Source: Pseudomonas sp. 14P_8.1_Bac3
Lineage (GTDB): Bacteria; Pseudomonadota; Gammaproteobacteria; Pseudomonadales; Pseudomonadaceae
Assembly (NCBI RefSeq): GCF_025466085.1
Contig: NZ_JANLOD010000049.1
Coordinates: forward strand, 310,001-374,000
Length of the DNA stretch: 64,000 bases
Reading direction: 5' to 3'
Shown here: one piece after another, positions 1-8,892 of the stretch
Layout of the letters: each line of letters starts with the position of its first letter
Numbering within the stretch: position 1 is the first letter of the stretch
Translations under genes and position numbers: made by a program
The notes under the pieces: model-generated
The model's database searches: none
Told to the model about the DNA's origin: nothing
Seen by the model: only the letters and a program-made list of their open reading frames with translations

Positions 1-33
1 GCGGTTTCCGCTCGTCTGGTATTGGACATCTAA
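1..33 (+). CDS. Possible 3' end of a gene running in from the left
   Basis: Frame 1 is open from the window edge and ends in TAA at 31-33, giving a ten-residue tail AVSARLVLDI. A stem-loop follows within 30 bases, as expected after a gene end. Too little is visible to name a family, and chance is possible. Confidence 0.25.
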   Translation, partial: AVSARLVLDI

Positions 34-58
34 CGCAAAGGAAGGCTGGCCAGCCAGC

Positions 59-86
59 GCCGGAGCCTGTTGAATAGCGCTCCGGC
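59..86. other. Stem-loop after the upstream reading frame
   Basis: GCCGGAGC at 59-66 pairs perfectly with GCTCCGGC at 79-86 around a 12-base loop. There is no T-run, so it is not a convincing intrinsic terminator. It lies between the possible upstream gene end and the FeaR-like gene and may stabilise a 3' end. Confidence 0.35.
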
Positions 87-186
87 GGCCGTCAAGGGAG
101 GAGACAGCCAGGGATGTCTTATTTGCCGAACCGCTCGACGAAGCGGTCGAAAAATAACAATAAAACATGCGTGAGGCTTTGCAGTG

Positions 187-1107
187 ATGATGACTTCTTC
201 GGCGGTTCGCAACGAGGCGTTCGAAAGCTGGCTGAGCCAGGTCAACCAGGCCTGTGGGCGTTTCGATGCCCGGGCCCTGGATACGGATTTCTACGGGGAG
301 CTCGCGGAATACCGCAGCGGCGCGATCAACCTCAGTGTCGTCGACATGGCGCACGTGCACCTTTACCGCACCAGCAAAGACGTCAGCGTCAGCAGCGACG
401 GCCATTACTACGCGGTGTTCCAGATGCGCGGCAGTTCGCAGCTGGAGCAGGGCGACAATCGCGCGCAACTCGGCGCCGGTGACATCGCCTTGATCGACGC
501 CTGTCGTCCTAGTGACATGACCTACAACGACGATTCCCGGCAGTTGTCGCTGATTTTGCCTCGCCAGGTGGTGGAGCGTGGCTCGCACTTCAACGCGGTC
601 AACTGCGCCACGCGGATCGGCGCGAACTCGCCGCTGGCGGCGATGGCCAACAAACTGGTGCTGGACACCCGGCAGCAGGAAGGCCTGGACATGCAGGAAA
701 GCGAGGCGGTGCTCGATGCGCTGGTCAGCCTGCTGTTGCCGGGGATCAGTGCTCGCGACAATGGGGGCGATGCCCACGAGCGGCAGTTTCGCAAGATCAT
801 CGCCTACATCGACGACCACATCAGCGCCGAAGAACTGTGCCCCGAGCTGATTGCCCGGGAAGTGGGGATTTCAGTGCGCGGCTTGTACCGGATGTTCTCC
901 AAGCGGGGCTTGGTCGTGGCGCAATACATCAAGCACCGGCGTCTGGACTTCTGCGCGGAAAACCTGCGGCGCTCGCACGTGGAACAGAAACTGTCGGCGC
1001 TGTGTTACGCCTGGGGGTTCTCGGATTCCAGCTACTTCTCGTCGGCATTCAAATCGCGCTTCGGCGTTTCCCCGGGCGCCTACCGCAAGCGCTATAGCCA
1101 GATCTGA
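187..1107 (+). CDS. feaR: AraC-family transcriptional activator, FeaR-like
   Basis: This 306-residue regulator has an N-terminal cupin-like ligand domain (about 20-180) and two C-terminal AraC helix-turn-helix motifs (about 205-305). The segments ISVRGLYRMFSKRGL and CYAWGFSDSSYFSSAFK are typical of the AraC DNA-binding domain, and the whole layout resembles FeaR, which in E. coli activates the amine oxidase and phenylacetaldehyde dehydrogenase genes in response to aromatic amines. GTG 184 and ATG 187 and 190 are all possible starts; ATG 187 lies ten bases after GAGG at 173-176. A FeaB-like dehydrogenase lies about 10 kb downstream, which supports a role in amine catabolism. The effector and the regulated promoters are inferred. 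Confidence 0.8.
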   Translation: MMTSSAVRNEAFESWLSQVNQACGRFDARALDTDFYGELAEYRSGAINLSVVDMAHVHLYRTSKDVSVSSDGHYYAVFQMRGSSQLEQGDNRAQLGAGDIALIDACRPSDMTYNDDSRQLSLILPRQVVERGSHFNAVNCATRIGANSPLAAMANKLVLDTRQQEGLDMQESEAVLDALVSLLLPGISARDNGGDAHERQFRKIIAYIDDHISAEELCPELIAREVGISVRGLYRMFSKRGLVVAQYIKHRRLDFCAENLRRSHVEQKLSALCYAWGFSDSSYFSSAFKSRFGVSPGAYRKRYSQI

Positions 1108-1204
1108 TACCGCGTGTCAGCCACGCCGCCAGCCCTGCAGGAGCCAGCATGCTGGCGATGGCGGCCTCGGGCTCACCGAATGACTCTTCCAGGCCACAAC
1201 CACC

Positions 1205-1834
1205 TCAATGCCGCGCCGGCTCTTCCATCGGCAAATGCAGCACCTCTCTCACCAGCATCGCGATGCTCGTCACGCCCATCTTTTCCTTGATCTTGGTCCG
1301 GTGCACATCGACGGTTTTCACGCTGATGTTCAGCTCCCGCGCGATGACTTTGCTCGCTTTGCCATCGATCACCAGCATCAACACTTCCCGCTCGCGGCTG
1401 GTGAGCAGGGCCAGTTTGCCCTGCAACTGCTGGCGCTGTTCCTGATCGGCCTGGGCATGCACGGCGGTTTTCAGTGCGGCCTGGATACGGTCGATCATCT
1501 GCTGCGGGTTGTACGGCTTTTCGACGAAATCCAGCGCGCCGTTCTTCATCGCCGTCACCGACATCGGAATGTCGCCATGCGCCGACACGAAGATCGTCGG
1601 CAGGGTGCTGCCGCGCTGGTTGAGGATTTCCTGCAGCTGAAAGCCGCTGGTCTCCGGCATGCGCACGTCCAGCACCAGGCACGCCGGCTGCCTGGGGTCG
1701 TATTGGCTCAGGAACTCTTCGGCGCCGGCAAAACACTGCGCCTGCACACTGACCGACTCCAGCAACCAGGCCAGCGAGGTGCGCAAGTCTTTGTCGTCAT
1801 CAACGATATAAACAATCGGTTTGCGGGTTTCCAT
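1205..1834 (-). CDS. FixJ/NarL-type response regulator with LuxR HTH
   Basis: The protein has 209 residues. The receiver domain (about 8-120) begins VYIVDDDKDLRTSL, with the phosphoacceptor Asp in LVLDVRMPETSG and the conserved Lys in VEKPYNP. The LuxR-type HTH (about 145-205) includes LTSREREVLMLV and SVKTVDVHRTKI. This is the FixJ/StyR/AgmR architecture, which in Pseudomonas often controls catabolic genes with a sensor kinase encoded elsewhere. No kinase gene is adjacent, so it is orphan within this window. It is divergent from the flavin reductase gene across about 260 bases. Confidence 0.85.
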   Translation of the reverse strand: METRKPIVYIVDDDKDLRTSLAWLLESVSVQAQCFAGAEEFLSQYDPRQPACLVLDVRMPETSGFQLQEILNQRGSTLPTIFVSAHGDIPMSVTAMKNGALDFVEKPYNPQQMIDRIQAALKTAVHAQADQEQRQQLQGKLALLTSREREVLMLVIDGKASKVIARELNISVKTVDVHRTKIKEKMGVTSIAMLVREVLHLPMEEPARH

Positions 1835-1963
1835 CAGGGACTGCCACGAGAATTTCTATTTATTGTTTTCGCACGCGTGCACGCTGCGGCGGACATCGGC
1901 GCCCAGGTGAGCGCCAATGAGCAGGATACCCACTGCAGCCAGCCCTGACGATAAAGAAACCAC

Positions 1964-1975
1964 CTAGTCGACTAG
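1964..1975. promoter_or_regulatory. Perfect 12-bp palindrome CTAGTCGACTAG, candidate operator
   Basis: The palindrome lies in the divergent region between the response regulator (start 1834) and the flavin reductase (start 2093). Its position suits an operator. No matching second copy was recognised, so the assignment is weak. Confidence 0.3.
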
Positions 1976-2092
1976 CGGAAAGCCCACCTCGCCATGGGGA
2001 TCGTCAGAATGGTTGCGCGCCATGCCGGGCCTTAGTCTTGTTCCATCACAGGGCCGCGCAACGACGGTCCTCCAGAAGGAAGGGGCACCGAC

Positions 2093-2605
2093 ATGGCCGA
2101 CCTGAGCCAGCAGCAAATCGACTTTCGCAACGCCATGGCGCAGCTGCCGGCGGCGGTGAACATCATCACCACCAACGGCCCTGGCGGACGCTGCGGGATC
2201 ACCGCCAGCGCGGTGTGTTCGGTGACGGACTCGCCGCCCACCGTGCTGGTCTGCGTCAACCGCAACAGCGCCACCCACGACGTGTTCCGCACCAACGGCC
2301 GACTGTGCGTCAACGTGCTGTGCGGCGAGCAGGAAGAGCTGGCCCGACACTTCGCCGGCATGACGAAAGTGTCGATGGAAGAACGGTTCGCCTGGGACCT
2401 GTGGGACGGTGGCGACACCGGCGTGCCGGTGCTGCGTAACGCGCTCGTTCAGCTGGAAGGACGGATCAGCGAGTGCAAGGAAGTGGGGTCGCACTCGGTG
2501 ATGTTTGTTGAGTTGTCGAAGGTCGGCGTGCGTGGGGAAGGGGACAGCCTGGTGTATTTCAACCGGTTGTTTCATCGTTTGGAGCATGCGGCGGCGGCTT
2601 GCTGA
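2093..2605 (+). CDS. Flavin reductase family protein, HpaC-like
   Basis: This 170-residue protein has the flavin-reductase-like split-barrel fold: FRNAMAQLPAAVNIITT near the N-terminus, the flavin-binding GITASAVCSVTDSPPTVLVC (about 43-62) and NVLCGEQEELARHFAG (about 80-95). HpaC/StyB-type enzymes use NAD(P)H to reduce FMN or FAD for a separate two-component monooxygenase such as 4-hydroxyphenylacetate 3-hydroxylase. No partner oxygenase is adjacent. The start is preceded by a strong purine-rich ribosome site, AAGGAAGGGG. Confidence 0.85.
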   Translation: MADLSQQQIDFRNAMAQLPAAVNIITTNGPGGRCGITASAVCSVTDSPPTVLVCVNRNSATHDVFRTNGRLCVNVLCGEQEELARHFAGMTKVSMEERFAWDLWDGGDTGVPVLRNALVQLEGRISECKEVGSHSVMFVELSKVGVRGEGDSLVYFNRLFHRLEHAAAAC

Positions 2606-2623
2606 AATGCCGCGTTAAGGATC

Positions 2624-2710
2624 TCGCGAGCAAGCCCGCTCCCACAGGCGCTGCGTCGTTCTCGGATGCCGTGAACGCCACAAACACTGTGGGAGCGGGC
2701 TTGCCCGCGA
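2624..2710. repeat. REP doublet, inverted pair
   Basis: CGCGAGCAAGCCCGCTCCCA at 2624-2643 is mirrored by TGGGAGCGGGCTTGCCCGCG near 2690-2709. The two arms are separated by about 40 bases. This is an extragenic palindromic doublet between convergent genes. Confidence 0.85.
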
Positions 2711-2730
2711 AGGCGGCCTGCCAGGCAGCG

Positions 2731-3747
2731 CTATTGTTGAAGGTAATCCCGCGCCAACCGGCATGCCCGCTCAACCAGCATCGGCGCCATTTCGATGGCG
2801 GTCGGCGTGCCCTGGCGGGTATGAATCCAGCCCAGGTACGTGGTGCCGCGTAGCATCAGAAACAGCGCCAACGTGTTGCGATCCGCCGCGGTCAACGGCT
2901 TGACCGCGTCGTAACCATGCAGCAGCGCCGCCTCGATCTGCGCATAACGCGGATCGTCCAGGCAGAAATACAACGCAGTTGCCAGTTCGAACATGTGCCA
3001 GCCGAACCCTGCATCGTCGAAGTCGATCAACCGCAACTGCGGACCCTCGATCAGCAGGTTCTCTGGCACGAGATCGGCGTGGATCATGCCGAAGTTACTC
3101 AAGTGACGACCATACTGACGCAGGTCGCGACGCGCCACGCGTCGGGCCTCCTGCAACACTGACCGCTGCTCGCCACTCAGTTGCTCAAGCTCCCAGAACC
3201 GTCCCCAGAACGGATTGGCGCCGATCAAACCGTCCTCGTCCCAGGCGTGCCGGACGAACTCATCCGGCTGCTGCCAGTCTGCCGCATGCAAGTGAATCCG
3301 CGCCGCGATCGCCCCCGCTTCGGCAAACAGAAAATCAATTTCCGTGTCCGCCTGTACGCCGGCTTCCGAAGTGCCCGCCGTCGCCCCAGGCAGCCAGGCG
3401 AGCATGTCGACATGCCGCGCTTCACCGATGTCAGCGTGGATCACCTCGATCAGGTGGCGCTCGTCTCGCGCCCGGATAATCTGCGGCACGGTGATGCCGG
3501 CGCTGGCCAGCGCCTCCATCCATTGCAGTTCGGAACGCAACGCTGCCTCGCAGTGATAGCCATTGCGATGGATGCGCAGGGCGACACGCTGGCCGTCTTC
3601 GCGGCGTGCGGAGAACACCGCGTTCTCGCGGAATTTCACCAGTTCAATTTCGCCAAATGTGCCGTCCCAGTGCTGCAGGGCATGACGGGCGAGGTCGTGC
3701 AGTTTGGCGACTTGCTGGTCGTGGCTCAGGGTGTGGAAATCAGTCAT
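2731..3747 (-). CDS. APH-fold small-molecule kinase (hydroxylysine/amino-alcohol kinase-like)
   Basis: The 338-residue protein has the aminoglycoside-phosphotransferase/choline-kinase fold. The N-lobe has a beta-sheet start (ENAVFSARREDGQRVALRI), the catalytic loop is HADLVPENLL, and the Mg-binding segment is LIDFDDAGFGWHMFELA. Such enzymes phosphorylate a hydroxyl of a small molecule. It is the last gene of a three-gene operon, nine bases after a class-III PLP enzyme that resembles phospho-lyases acting on O-phospho amino alcohols, so an amino alcohol is the most likely substrate. That substrate is inferred from context; homoserine, hydroxylysine or ethanolamine kinases of the same fold are alternatives. 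Confidence 0.8.
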   Translation of the reverse strand: MTDFHTLSHDQQVAKLHDLARHALQHWDGTFGEIELVKFRENAVFSARREDGQRVALRIHRNGYHCEAALRSELQWMEALASAGITVPQIIRARDERHLIEVIHADIGEARHVDMLAWLPGATAGTSEAGVQADTEIDFLFAEAGAIAARIHLHAADWQQPDEFVRHAWDEDGLIGANPFWGRFWELEQLSGEQRSVLQEARRVARRDLRQYGRHLSNFGMIHADLVPENLLIEGPQLRLIDFDDAGFGWHMFELATALYFCLDDPRYAQIEAALLHGYDAVKPLTAADRNTLALFLMLRGTTYLGWIHTRQGTPTAIEMAPMLVERACRLARDYLQQ

Positions 3748-3756
3748 GGCATGGCC

Positions 3757-5037
3757 TCAGAGGGCGCTCAGGGCGCTGTCCAGTGTGTCAACGAAGAGGT
3801 CGGCGTGTTCGCGGCTGAACACCAGCGGCGGCCGCAGTTTGAGAATGTTGTCGCCGGCGCCGATCTTGCTGATCAGCACGCCGCGTTCGCGCATGTCGTT
3901 CACCACCCGCCGCGCTTCCGTCCCGGCGGGCTCCTTGCTGGCGTGGTCGCGTACCAGCTCCATGGCGAAGAACAAACCCTTGCCGCGCACATCACCGATG
4001 ATCGAATGCTTGCTCGCCAGCGCTTGCAGCCGCTGTTGCACATAGCCGCCAACCGTCAGTGCGTTGCGCAACAACTGCTGCTCTTCAATCACATCGAGGA
4101 CCGCCATGCCGACGGCCGCCGCCACCGGCGAGCCGCCGAACGTGTTGAAGTACATCGCGCTGCGTCCGAATGATTCGACCAGCGCTTTGCGGGTGACCAG
4201 GCCGGCGAGGGGATAGCCGTTGCCCATGGGTTTGCCGAGGGTGACGATGTCCGGCACCACGCCGTGGGCCTGATGCCCCCACAGGTGCTCGCCGGTGCGA
4301 CCGAATCCGGATTGCACTTCATCGGCAATGAACAACCCACCCGCTGCGCGAATCAGCCCGGCTGCCTGGTTGACGAAACCGGCGGGCACCCGTGGCAACC
4401 CTTCGTTGGCAAACAGCGTGTCGATCAGCAGCGCGGCTGGACGAATGCCCTGGGCTTGCATTGAGGCGATGGCGGCCTTGATGTTGGCGACATACTCCTC
4501 CAGCAGTTGCGCCTCGCTGGTGCCGGCCGGCGCCCGGTACAGGCACGGGATTGGCACTGCCCGGGCATGGGCGGCAAACGGCTCCGGCGACGGCAGTGCG
4601 GTGGTGACTTCGGCCAGGGACGCTGAGTTGCCGTGGTAGTTGTAGTCACTGACGATGATGCCGGTGCCGCCACTGGCGAAGCGCGCCAGGCGCAGGGCAA
4701 GTTCGTTGGCTTCGCTGCCGGTGCAGGTGAACATCACCGTGTCCAGCGGTTCGGCGAAGGTAGCGGTCAGGCGCTCGGCGTAACGCACCACGTGCTCATC
4801 GAGGTAGCGCGTGTGGATGTTCAGCGTCAGCGCCTGGCGGTGCATGGCGTCGACAACGTGCGCATTGCAGTGGCCGACGCAGGGCACGTTGTTGTAGACG
4901 TCGAGGTAGCGGCGGCCGTCGACGTCGTACAACCAGACGCCTTCACCGCGAACCAGGTGCAGCGGTTTGTCGTAGAACAGCGGCGAAGCGCTGCCGAGCA
5001 CGCGATGGCGGCGTTGCAACAAAGTGTCTTCAGGCAT
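3757..5037 (-). CDS. Class-III PLP enzyme; probable amino-alcohol-phosphate phospho-lyase
   Basis: The protein has 426 residues and a class-III aminotransferase fold. The PLP-binding features are TGSEANELALRLARF, the aspartate in FIADEVQSGFGRTG, the Schiff-base lysine in VTLGKPMGNGYP, and MYFNTFGGSPVAAAVG. These segments, and GDVRGKGLFF with NILKLRPPLVFS, resemble from memory the animal ethanolamine-phosphate and 5-phosphohydroxylysine phospho-lyases, which release ammonia and phosphate and leave an aldehyde. The neighbouring kinase strongly suits that chemistry. A plain omega-aminotransferase such as an AGXT2-like enzyme is the alternative. The start codon lies inside the upstream permease gene (8-base overlap), implying translational coupling. 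Confidence 0.8.
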   Translation of the reverse strand: MPEDTLLQRRHRVLGSASPLFYDKPLHLVRGEGVWLYDVDGRRYLDVYNNVPCVGHCNAHVVDAMHRQALTLNIHTRYLDEHVVRYAERLTATFAEPLDTVMFTCTGSEANELALRLARFASGGTGIIVSDYNYHGNSASLAEVTTALPSPEPFAAHARAVPIPCLYRAPAGTSEAQLLEEYVANIKAAIASMQAQGIRPAALLIDTLFANEGLPRVPAGFVNQAAGLIRAAGGLFIADEVQSGFGRTGEHLWGHQAHGVVPDIVTLGKPMGNGYPLAGLVTRKALVESFGRSAMYFNTFGGSPVAAAVGMAVLDVIEEQQLLRNALTVGGYVQQRLQALASKHSIIGDVRGKGLFFAMELVRDHASKEPAGTEARRVVNDMRERGVLISKIGAGDNILKLRPPLVFSREHADLFVDTLDSALSAL

Positions 5038-6352
5038 GGTCTGGAACCTCGGTGTCGTCGCTGCGGCCTTGCAGACGGGCGCGCAGCAGGAAGTTGAAAA
5101 TGCACAGGACGAAGGTCACCGCGAGGGCGATCAGCATCATCAGGTCGAGTTGGAAACAGGCGGCGATCACCACCAACGTCAGGGCCAGGCCCAGCCAGGC
5201 AATCACGCTGCCGCCGGCGAGACGGAATGGGCGCGGCAGGTCCGGCTGGCTGCTTTTGATCCGCAGGTAGGCGCCGAAAATGAACAGGTAGCAGACGTTG
5301 AGCAGCAGCACGACCGCGAGCATCACGGTGGCCGGGTCGACGGCGGACAGCGGCAGGCCGATAGCGCCGATCAGCAACAAGGCCGGGAACGGCGTGCCGC
5401 GTTTTCCGGTCTTGCCCAGCCACTGCGGGAACAAACCGTCGCGAGCCATGGCGAACAGCTGTCGCGACGCGGCGTACACCAGCGAGAAGAAGGTAGCGAT
5501 CAGGCCGAACACACCACCGCAACCAATCACCTTGGCCAGCCACGAACCGTCGCCGAAGGCGCTGTTGCCGGACATCGCCGCGTAAAGCGGATCGCCCGCC
5601 GACCCCACCAGTTCTACACCGCCAGCACCCGGTGCGCAGACCAGCACCACCAACGCGGTAACCAGCAGGGTGCCGATGGCCGCAAGAATGCCGCGGGGCA
5701 TGGTGCGACCGGGGTTTTCGGCTTCCTCCGCCGCCGAGCCGGTTTGCTCCACGGTGATGAACAGCCAGATCGCGAAGGGTACGCAGGCGAAAATCCCGGC
5801 GAGGCTGACGGGGCTGGTGACATTGGCCGGCAATCTCAGCAAGTTGGCCAGTTCGACATGGGGCGCCATGGCCACGCCGAAGGTGAGCAGGGCAACGACC
5901 GCGATCACTCCGGCAATGAACGTCAGGCCCATGGCCTCACCGACACCGCGCAGGTGAATGCCAATGATCACTGCAAACAGCGCGATCTTCACCGGCCAGC
6001 CGCCGAAGCCGAAAATCGATTCGGTGTAGGCACATATGAACGTCGCCGCTGCACCGGTGCCGACGGTCAGCGCCAGGGCACAGGCGACGCCCACCAGGTA
6101 ACCCACGAACGGCCCGAATGCGCTTTGCGCATACACGAACACACCGCCGGCACTCGGCAGCGCCGTGGACAGCTCGGCCACGCACAACGCCAGGCCACCG
6201 CACAGCAGCGCCATCAACAGCGTGGCGATCAGCATGTTCAACCAGCCGCCGGCCATCAGCCCGAAATTCCAGCCGGAGAACTGCCCGGCCACCACCAACG
6301 CAATACCGAGGCCGGCAATCTTTGGCCAGCCCAACGCACTTTTCTTAAGCAC
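5030..6352 (-). CDS. APC-superfamily amine/amino-acid permease
   Basis: This 440-residue integral membrane protein has about 12 hydrophobic segments. It begins WPKIAGLGIALVVAGQFSGWNFGL and carries the APC-type ELSTALPSAGGVFVYAQSAFG motif region (about 65-85). The general pattern is that of the ethanolamine/amine permease branch. It is the first gene of the permease, PLP enzyme, kinase operon and probably imports the substrate of that pathway. The substrate cannot be read from sequence. Confidence 0.85.
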   Translation of the reverse strand: MLKKSALGWPKIAGLGIALVVAGQFSGWNFGLMAGGWLNMLIATLLMALLCGGLALCVAELSTALPSAGGVFVYAQSAFGPFVGYLVGVACALALTVGTGAAATFICAYTESIFGFGGWPVKIALFAVIIGIHLRGVGEAMGLTFIAGVIAVVALLTFGVAMAPHVELANLLRLPANVTSPVSLAGIFACVPFAIWLFITVEQTGSAAEEAENPGRTMPRGILAAIGTLLVTALVVLVCAPGAGGVELVGSAGDPLYAAMSGNSAFGDGSWLAKVIGCGGVFGLIATFFSLVYAASRQLFAMARDGLFPQWLGKTGKRGTPFPALLLIGAIGLPLSAVDPATVMLAVVLLLNVCYLFIFGAYLRIKSSQPDLPRPFRLAGGSVIAWLGLALTLVVIAACFQLDLMMLIALAVTFVLCIFNFLLRARLQGRSDDTEVPDHA

Positions 6353-6524
6353 AGAAGTCTCCCGCGACCCGAAGGCCGATTTGTTGTTTTTGGGGTTAGA
6401 AGGGATCGGTTTTGATACTACGCGCGGTGGGTGGAGGGGCTTGTTCGCGCGTGTGCCATCCGGTTGGTTGTGGGTGCCAGATTTGGTAGGGAGAGGTGGG
6501 CAGAACTACCGCGCAATCGTTCTT

Positions 6525-6587
6525 CGCGGGCAAGCCCGCTCCCACAGTTGAAAACGCATGCCCCTGTGGGAGCGGGCTTGCCCGCGA
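6525..6587. repeat. REP doublet, inverted pair
   Basis: The arms CGCGGGCAAGCCCGCTCCCA (from 6525) and TGGGAGCGGGCTTGCCCGCG (to about 6586) enclose a spacer of about 16 bases. The doublet lies between the chemoreceptor gene end and the permease start. The rest of the 6353-6613 gap shows no gene. Confidence 0.85.
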
Positions 6588-6613
6588 AAGCGATCGGTCA
6601 GGCACCACCCCTC

Positions 6614-8740
6614 TCAGATGCGAAAGCTACCCACCAACTGATTAAGCCGCGCAGCCTCGCGCTCCAGCTCGGTGCACGCGCGCAAGGTCGATTGCAGGTT
6701 TTCCACTCCTTGCTGGTTCAGCGTGTTGATCTCGGTGATGTCGACGTTCAACGCCTCGACCACCGATGTCTGCTCCTCAGTCGCGGCAGCGACCGACTGG
6801 TTGACGTTGTCGATCTCGCCGATGCGCAGGGTCACGCTGCCCAGGCGCTTGCCGGCGAGGTTGGCGATGTTGACGCTTTCCTCGCTGTGTTGCTGGCTCT
6901 CGGTCATGGTGGTCACCGATTCACGCGCGCCGACCTGCAGCTCTTCAATCATCTGCTGAATCTCCGCCGCCGAGGTCTGGGTGCGCCCGGCCAGGCTGCG
7001 CACTTCATCGGCGACCACCGCAAAGCCACGGCCCGCTTCACCGGCCCGGGCGGCTTCAATCGCGGCGTTGAGCGCCAGCAGGTTGGTCTGCTGGGAGATG
7101 CCCTTGATCACTTCGAGGATCTGCCCGATGTTCACGGTCTTGGTGTTCAGCACCTCGATGTTGACGCACGATGCACTGATCTTGCCGGACAGCTCGTTCA
7201 TCACCTGAATCGTCCGCTCCACCACCTGCCGCCCATCTTCGGCCTGTTGCCGCGCGGCGGAGGCTTGCTGTGACGCATCGGAGGCATTACTGGCGATTTC
7301 CTGGGCGGCGGCCCCGAGTTCGTTGATCGCCGCGGCAACGCTATTGGTGCGGGTCGATTGTTCGTCGAAATTGCTCAGCGACGAATTCGACGCCAGCAGC
7401 ACGCGCTTGGCTCCTTCATTGACCCCCAGCGCCGCCGAAGACACTTCACGGATCGAGTGATGAATGCGCTCGACAAAGCGGTTGAACGCCGTGGCCAGTT
7501 GACCGATTTCATCCCTTGATTGCACGGCCAGGCGACGGGTCAGATCGCCTTCGCCGAGGGAGATGTCTTCCATGACCCGCGTCAGCAATTGCAGCGGCCG
7601 GGTGATGCGATACGCCGCGTACCAGATCAGCGCCAGTCCCAGCAGGGCCGAGCCGCCGCCCAAGAACAATTCCAGCGCGGTGCTTTGCACGCCCTGGGCG
7701 TCGAGTTGCTGTTGCAGGGTGGTGACCGGCGCGAGCAGCACGTCCTGCGGTACGCCCACCAGCACACCCCACGGCGCGGAACCGGTGATAGGTGCCAGCG
7801 GTTCGAGGACCTTGATTTGCTGAAGGTCGACGAACACCTTCGGCTGGCCCTGGCGCAGCGAGTCCATGACGGCGGGGTTATCCAGCGGTTGACCGAGGCG
7901 ACTGATGTCCTGGCTGTCGGCGGAAATCACCCCGCGCGGGCTGACGATGCTGATCTGGCCGTTGCCATCGAACAGTTCACGCGCGCTGGCTGCACTGTTT
8001 TGCTGCAGGGCGGCAAGGTTGATGTCGAGGCCGACCACGGCAATGACTTTGCCGTTGTCCATCAGCGGAAACGCGACGCTGGTCACCAGTTTGCGGCTGC
8101 CCGAGGCCTCATCGAAATACGGCTCCAGCACGCAGGCCTGACGGGTGTCCCTGGCGCAGGTATAGAAGGCGTTGTACGGTGCGCCGCTGGGACCGGGCGA
8201 GGTGTTGGCGAGCAGCGCTTCGTCGCCGATCACCGCTTGCAGTTCGCCGGGCTTGCTTTGCACCCAATACAAGGAAAATCGCCCGGTTTCGTTACTGCCC
8301 ATGGCGGCCTGATCGACGAAAGCCGAGTCGGCGCCATCGAGGGCATCGGGTTCGAAAATGACATAAAGCCCGAGCAGGTCGGGCTTGTCGATCAGGGCCT
8401 GTTGCAGCTGGGTGCTCAGCTCCTGGCGCAGTTGCGGACGGGTCAGATGGCCCTGTTGTTGAAGCTGCCTGAGGTAGAGCAGGTAGCGCGCCAGCCCCTG
8501 GCCATATTCGTGCGTCTGCATAAAGGTGCGTTGCACCTGCATCGCTTGCACTTTGCCCAGCGCCTGCATGTGTTCACGAGCGGCGTTGGCCAGCATGTCG
8601 CTGCTGGCCCGGGCCACTTGCTGACTGCTCTGATGGGTCTGGTACAGCGACAACCCCATCAGCAAGCCCACCACCAACAGCAGGCAGAGGCCTGCGAGCA
8701 GGGCGATCTTGCTCTGGATCGTGAGGAATTTACTGTGCAT
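6614..8740 (-). CDS. Methyl-accepting chemotaxis protein with dCache-type sensor
   Basis: The 708-residue receptor starts at ATG 8740, after AGGAAAAAGG. An upstream in-frame start at 8815 would add 25 residues encoded by REP sequence and is rejected. The N-terminal membrane helix (about 11-33) is followed by a large periplasmic sensor (about 35-345, with KLVTSVAFPLMDNGKVIAVV typical of Cache domains), a second membrane helix (about 360-378), HAMP (about 380-430) and a signalling domain whose tip is VIKGISQQTNLLALNAAIEA. There is no C-terminal pentapeptide. It lies beside an amine-type catabolic locus, so it may sense an amine; that is inference. Confidence 0.9.
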   Translation of the reverse strand: MHSKFLTIQSKIALLAGLCLLLVVGLLMGLSLYQTHQSSQQVARASSDMLANAAREHMQALGKVQAMQVQRTFMQTHEYGQGLARYLLYLRQLQQQGHLTRPQLRQELSTQLQQALIDKPDLLGLYVIFEPDALDGADSAFVDQAAMGSNETGRFSLYWVQSKPGELQAVIGDEALLANTSPGPSGAPYNAFYTCARDTRQACVLEPYFDEASGSRKLVTSVAFPLMDNGKVIAVVGLDINLAALQQNSAASARELFDGNGQISIVSPRGVISADSQDISRLGQPLDNPAVMDSLRQGQPKVFVDLQQIKVLEPLAPITGSAPWGVLVGVPQDVLLAPVTTLQQQLDAQGVQSTALELFLGGGSALLGLALIWYAAYRITRPLQLLTRVMEDISLGEGDLTRRLAVQSRDEIGQLATAFNRFVERIHHSIREVSSAALGVNEGAKRVLLASNSSLSNFDEQSTRTNSVAAAINELGAAAQEIASNASDASQQASAARQQAEDGRQVVERTIQVMNELSGKISASCVNIEVLNTKTVNIGQILEVIKGISQQTNLLALNAAIEAARAGEAGRGFAVVADEVRSLAGRTQTSAAEIQQMIEELQVGARESVTTMTESQQHSEESVNIANLAGKRLGSVTLRIGEIDNVNQSVAAATEEQTSVVEALNVDITEINTLNQQGVENLQSTLRACTELEREAARLNQLVGSFRI

Positions 8741-8777
8741 TGGAAAAGCCTTTTTCCTGGAGGCGAACCCGATCCCT

Positions 8778-8877
8778 TGTAGGAGCGAGCTTGCTCGCGA
8801 TGGCGGCCGGAACACCAGCAGGATTCAGGCAGTCCGGGTTTTCGTTCACGTCCATCGCGAGCAAGCTCGCTCCTACA
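8778..8877. repeat. REP doublet TGTAGGAGCGAGCTTGCTCGCGA, inverted pair
   Basis: The left arm at 8778-8803 and the exact reverse complement at 8852-8877 are separated by about 48 bases. The doublet lies between the chemoreceptor and porin genes and fills almost the whole gap. Confidence 0.9.
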
Positions 8878-8892
8878 GGGATCGCGTGGGGC

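Noticed and set aside
5024..6415. A 463-residue open frame on the plus strand opposite the permease gene
   Set aside because: It is an antisense shadow of a clear APC permease, with Gln/Arg/His-rich low-complexity translation and no domain pattern. High GC makes such frames common here.
8740..8815. Longer start for the chemoreceptor
   Set aside because: The extra 25 residues are encoded by REP sequence, and ATG 8740 has a good ribosome site and a standard membrane-helix start.
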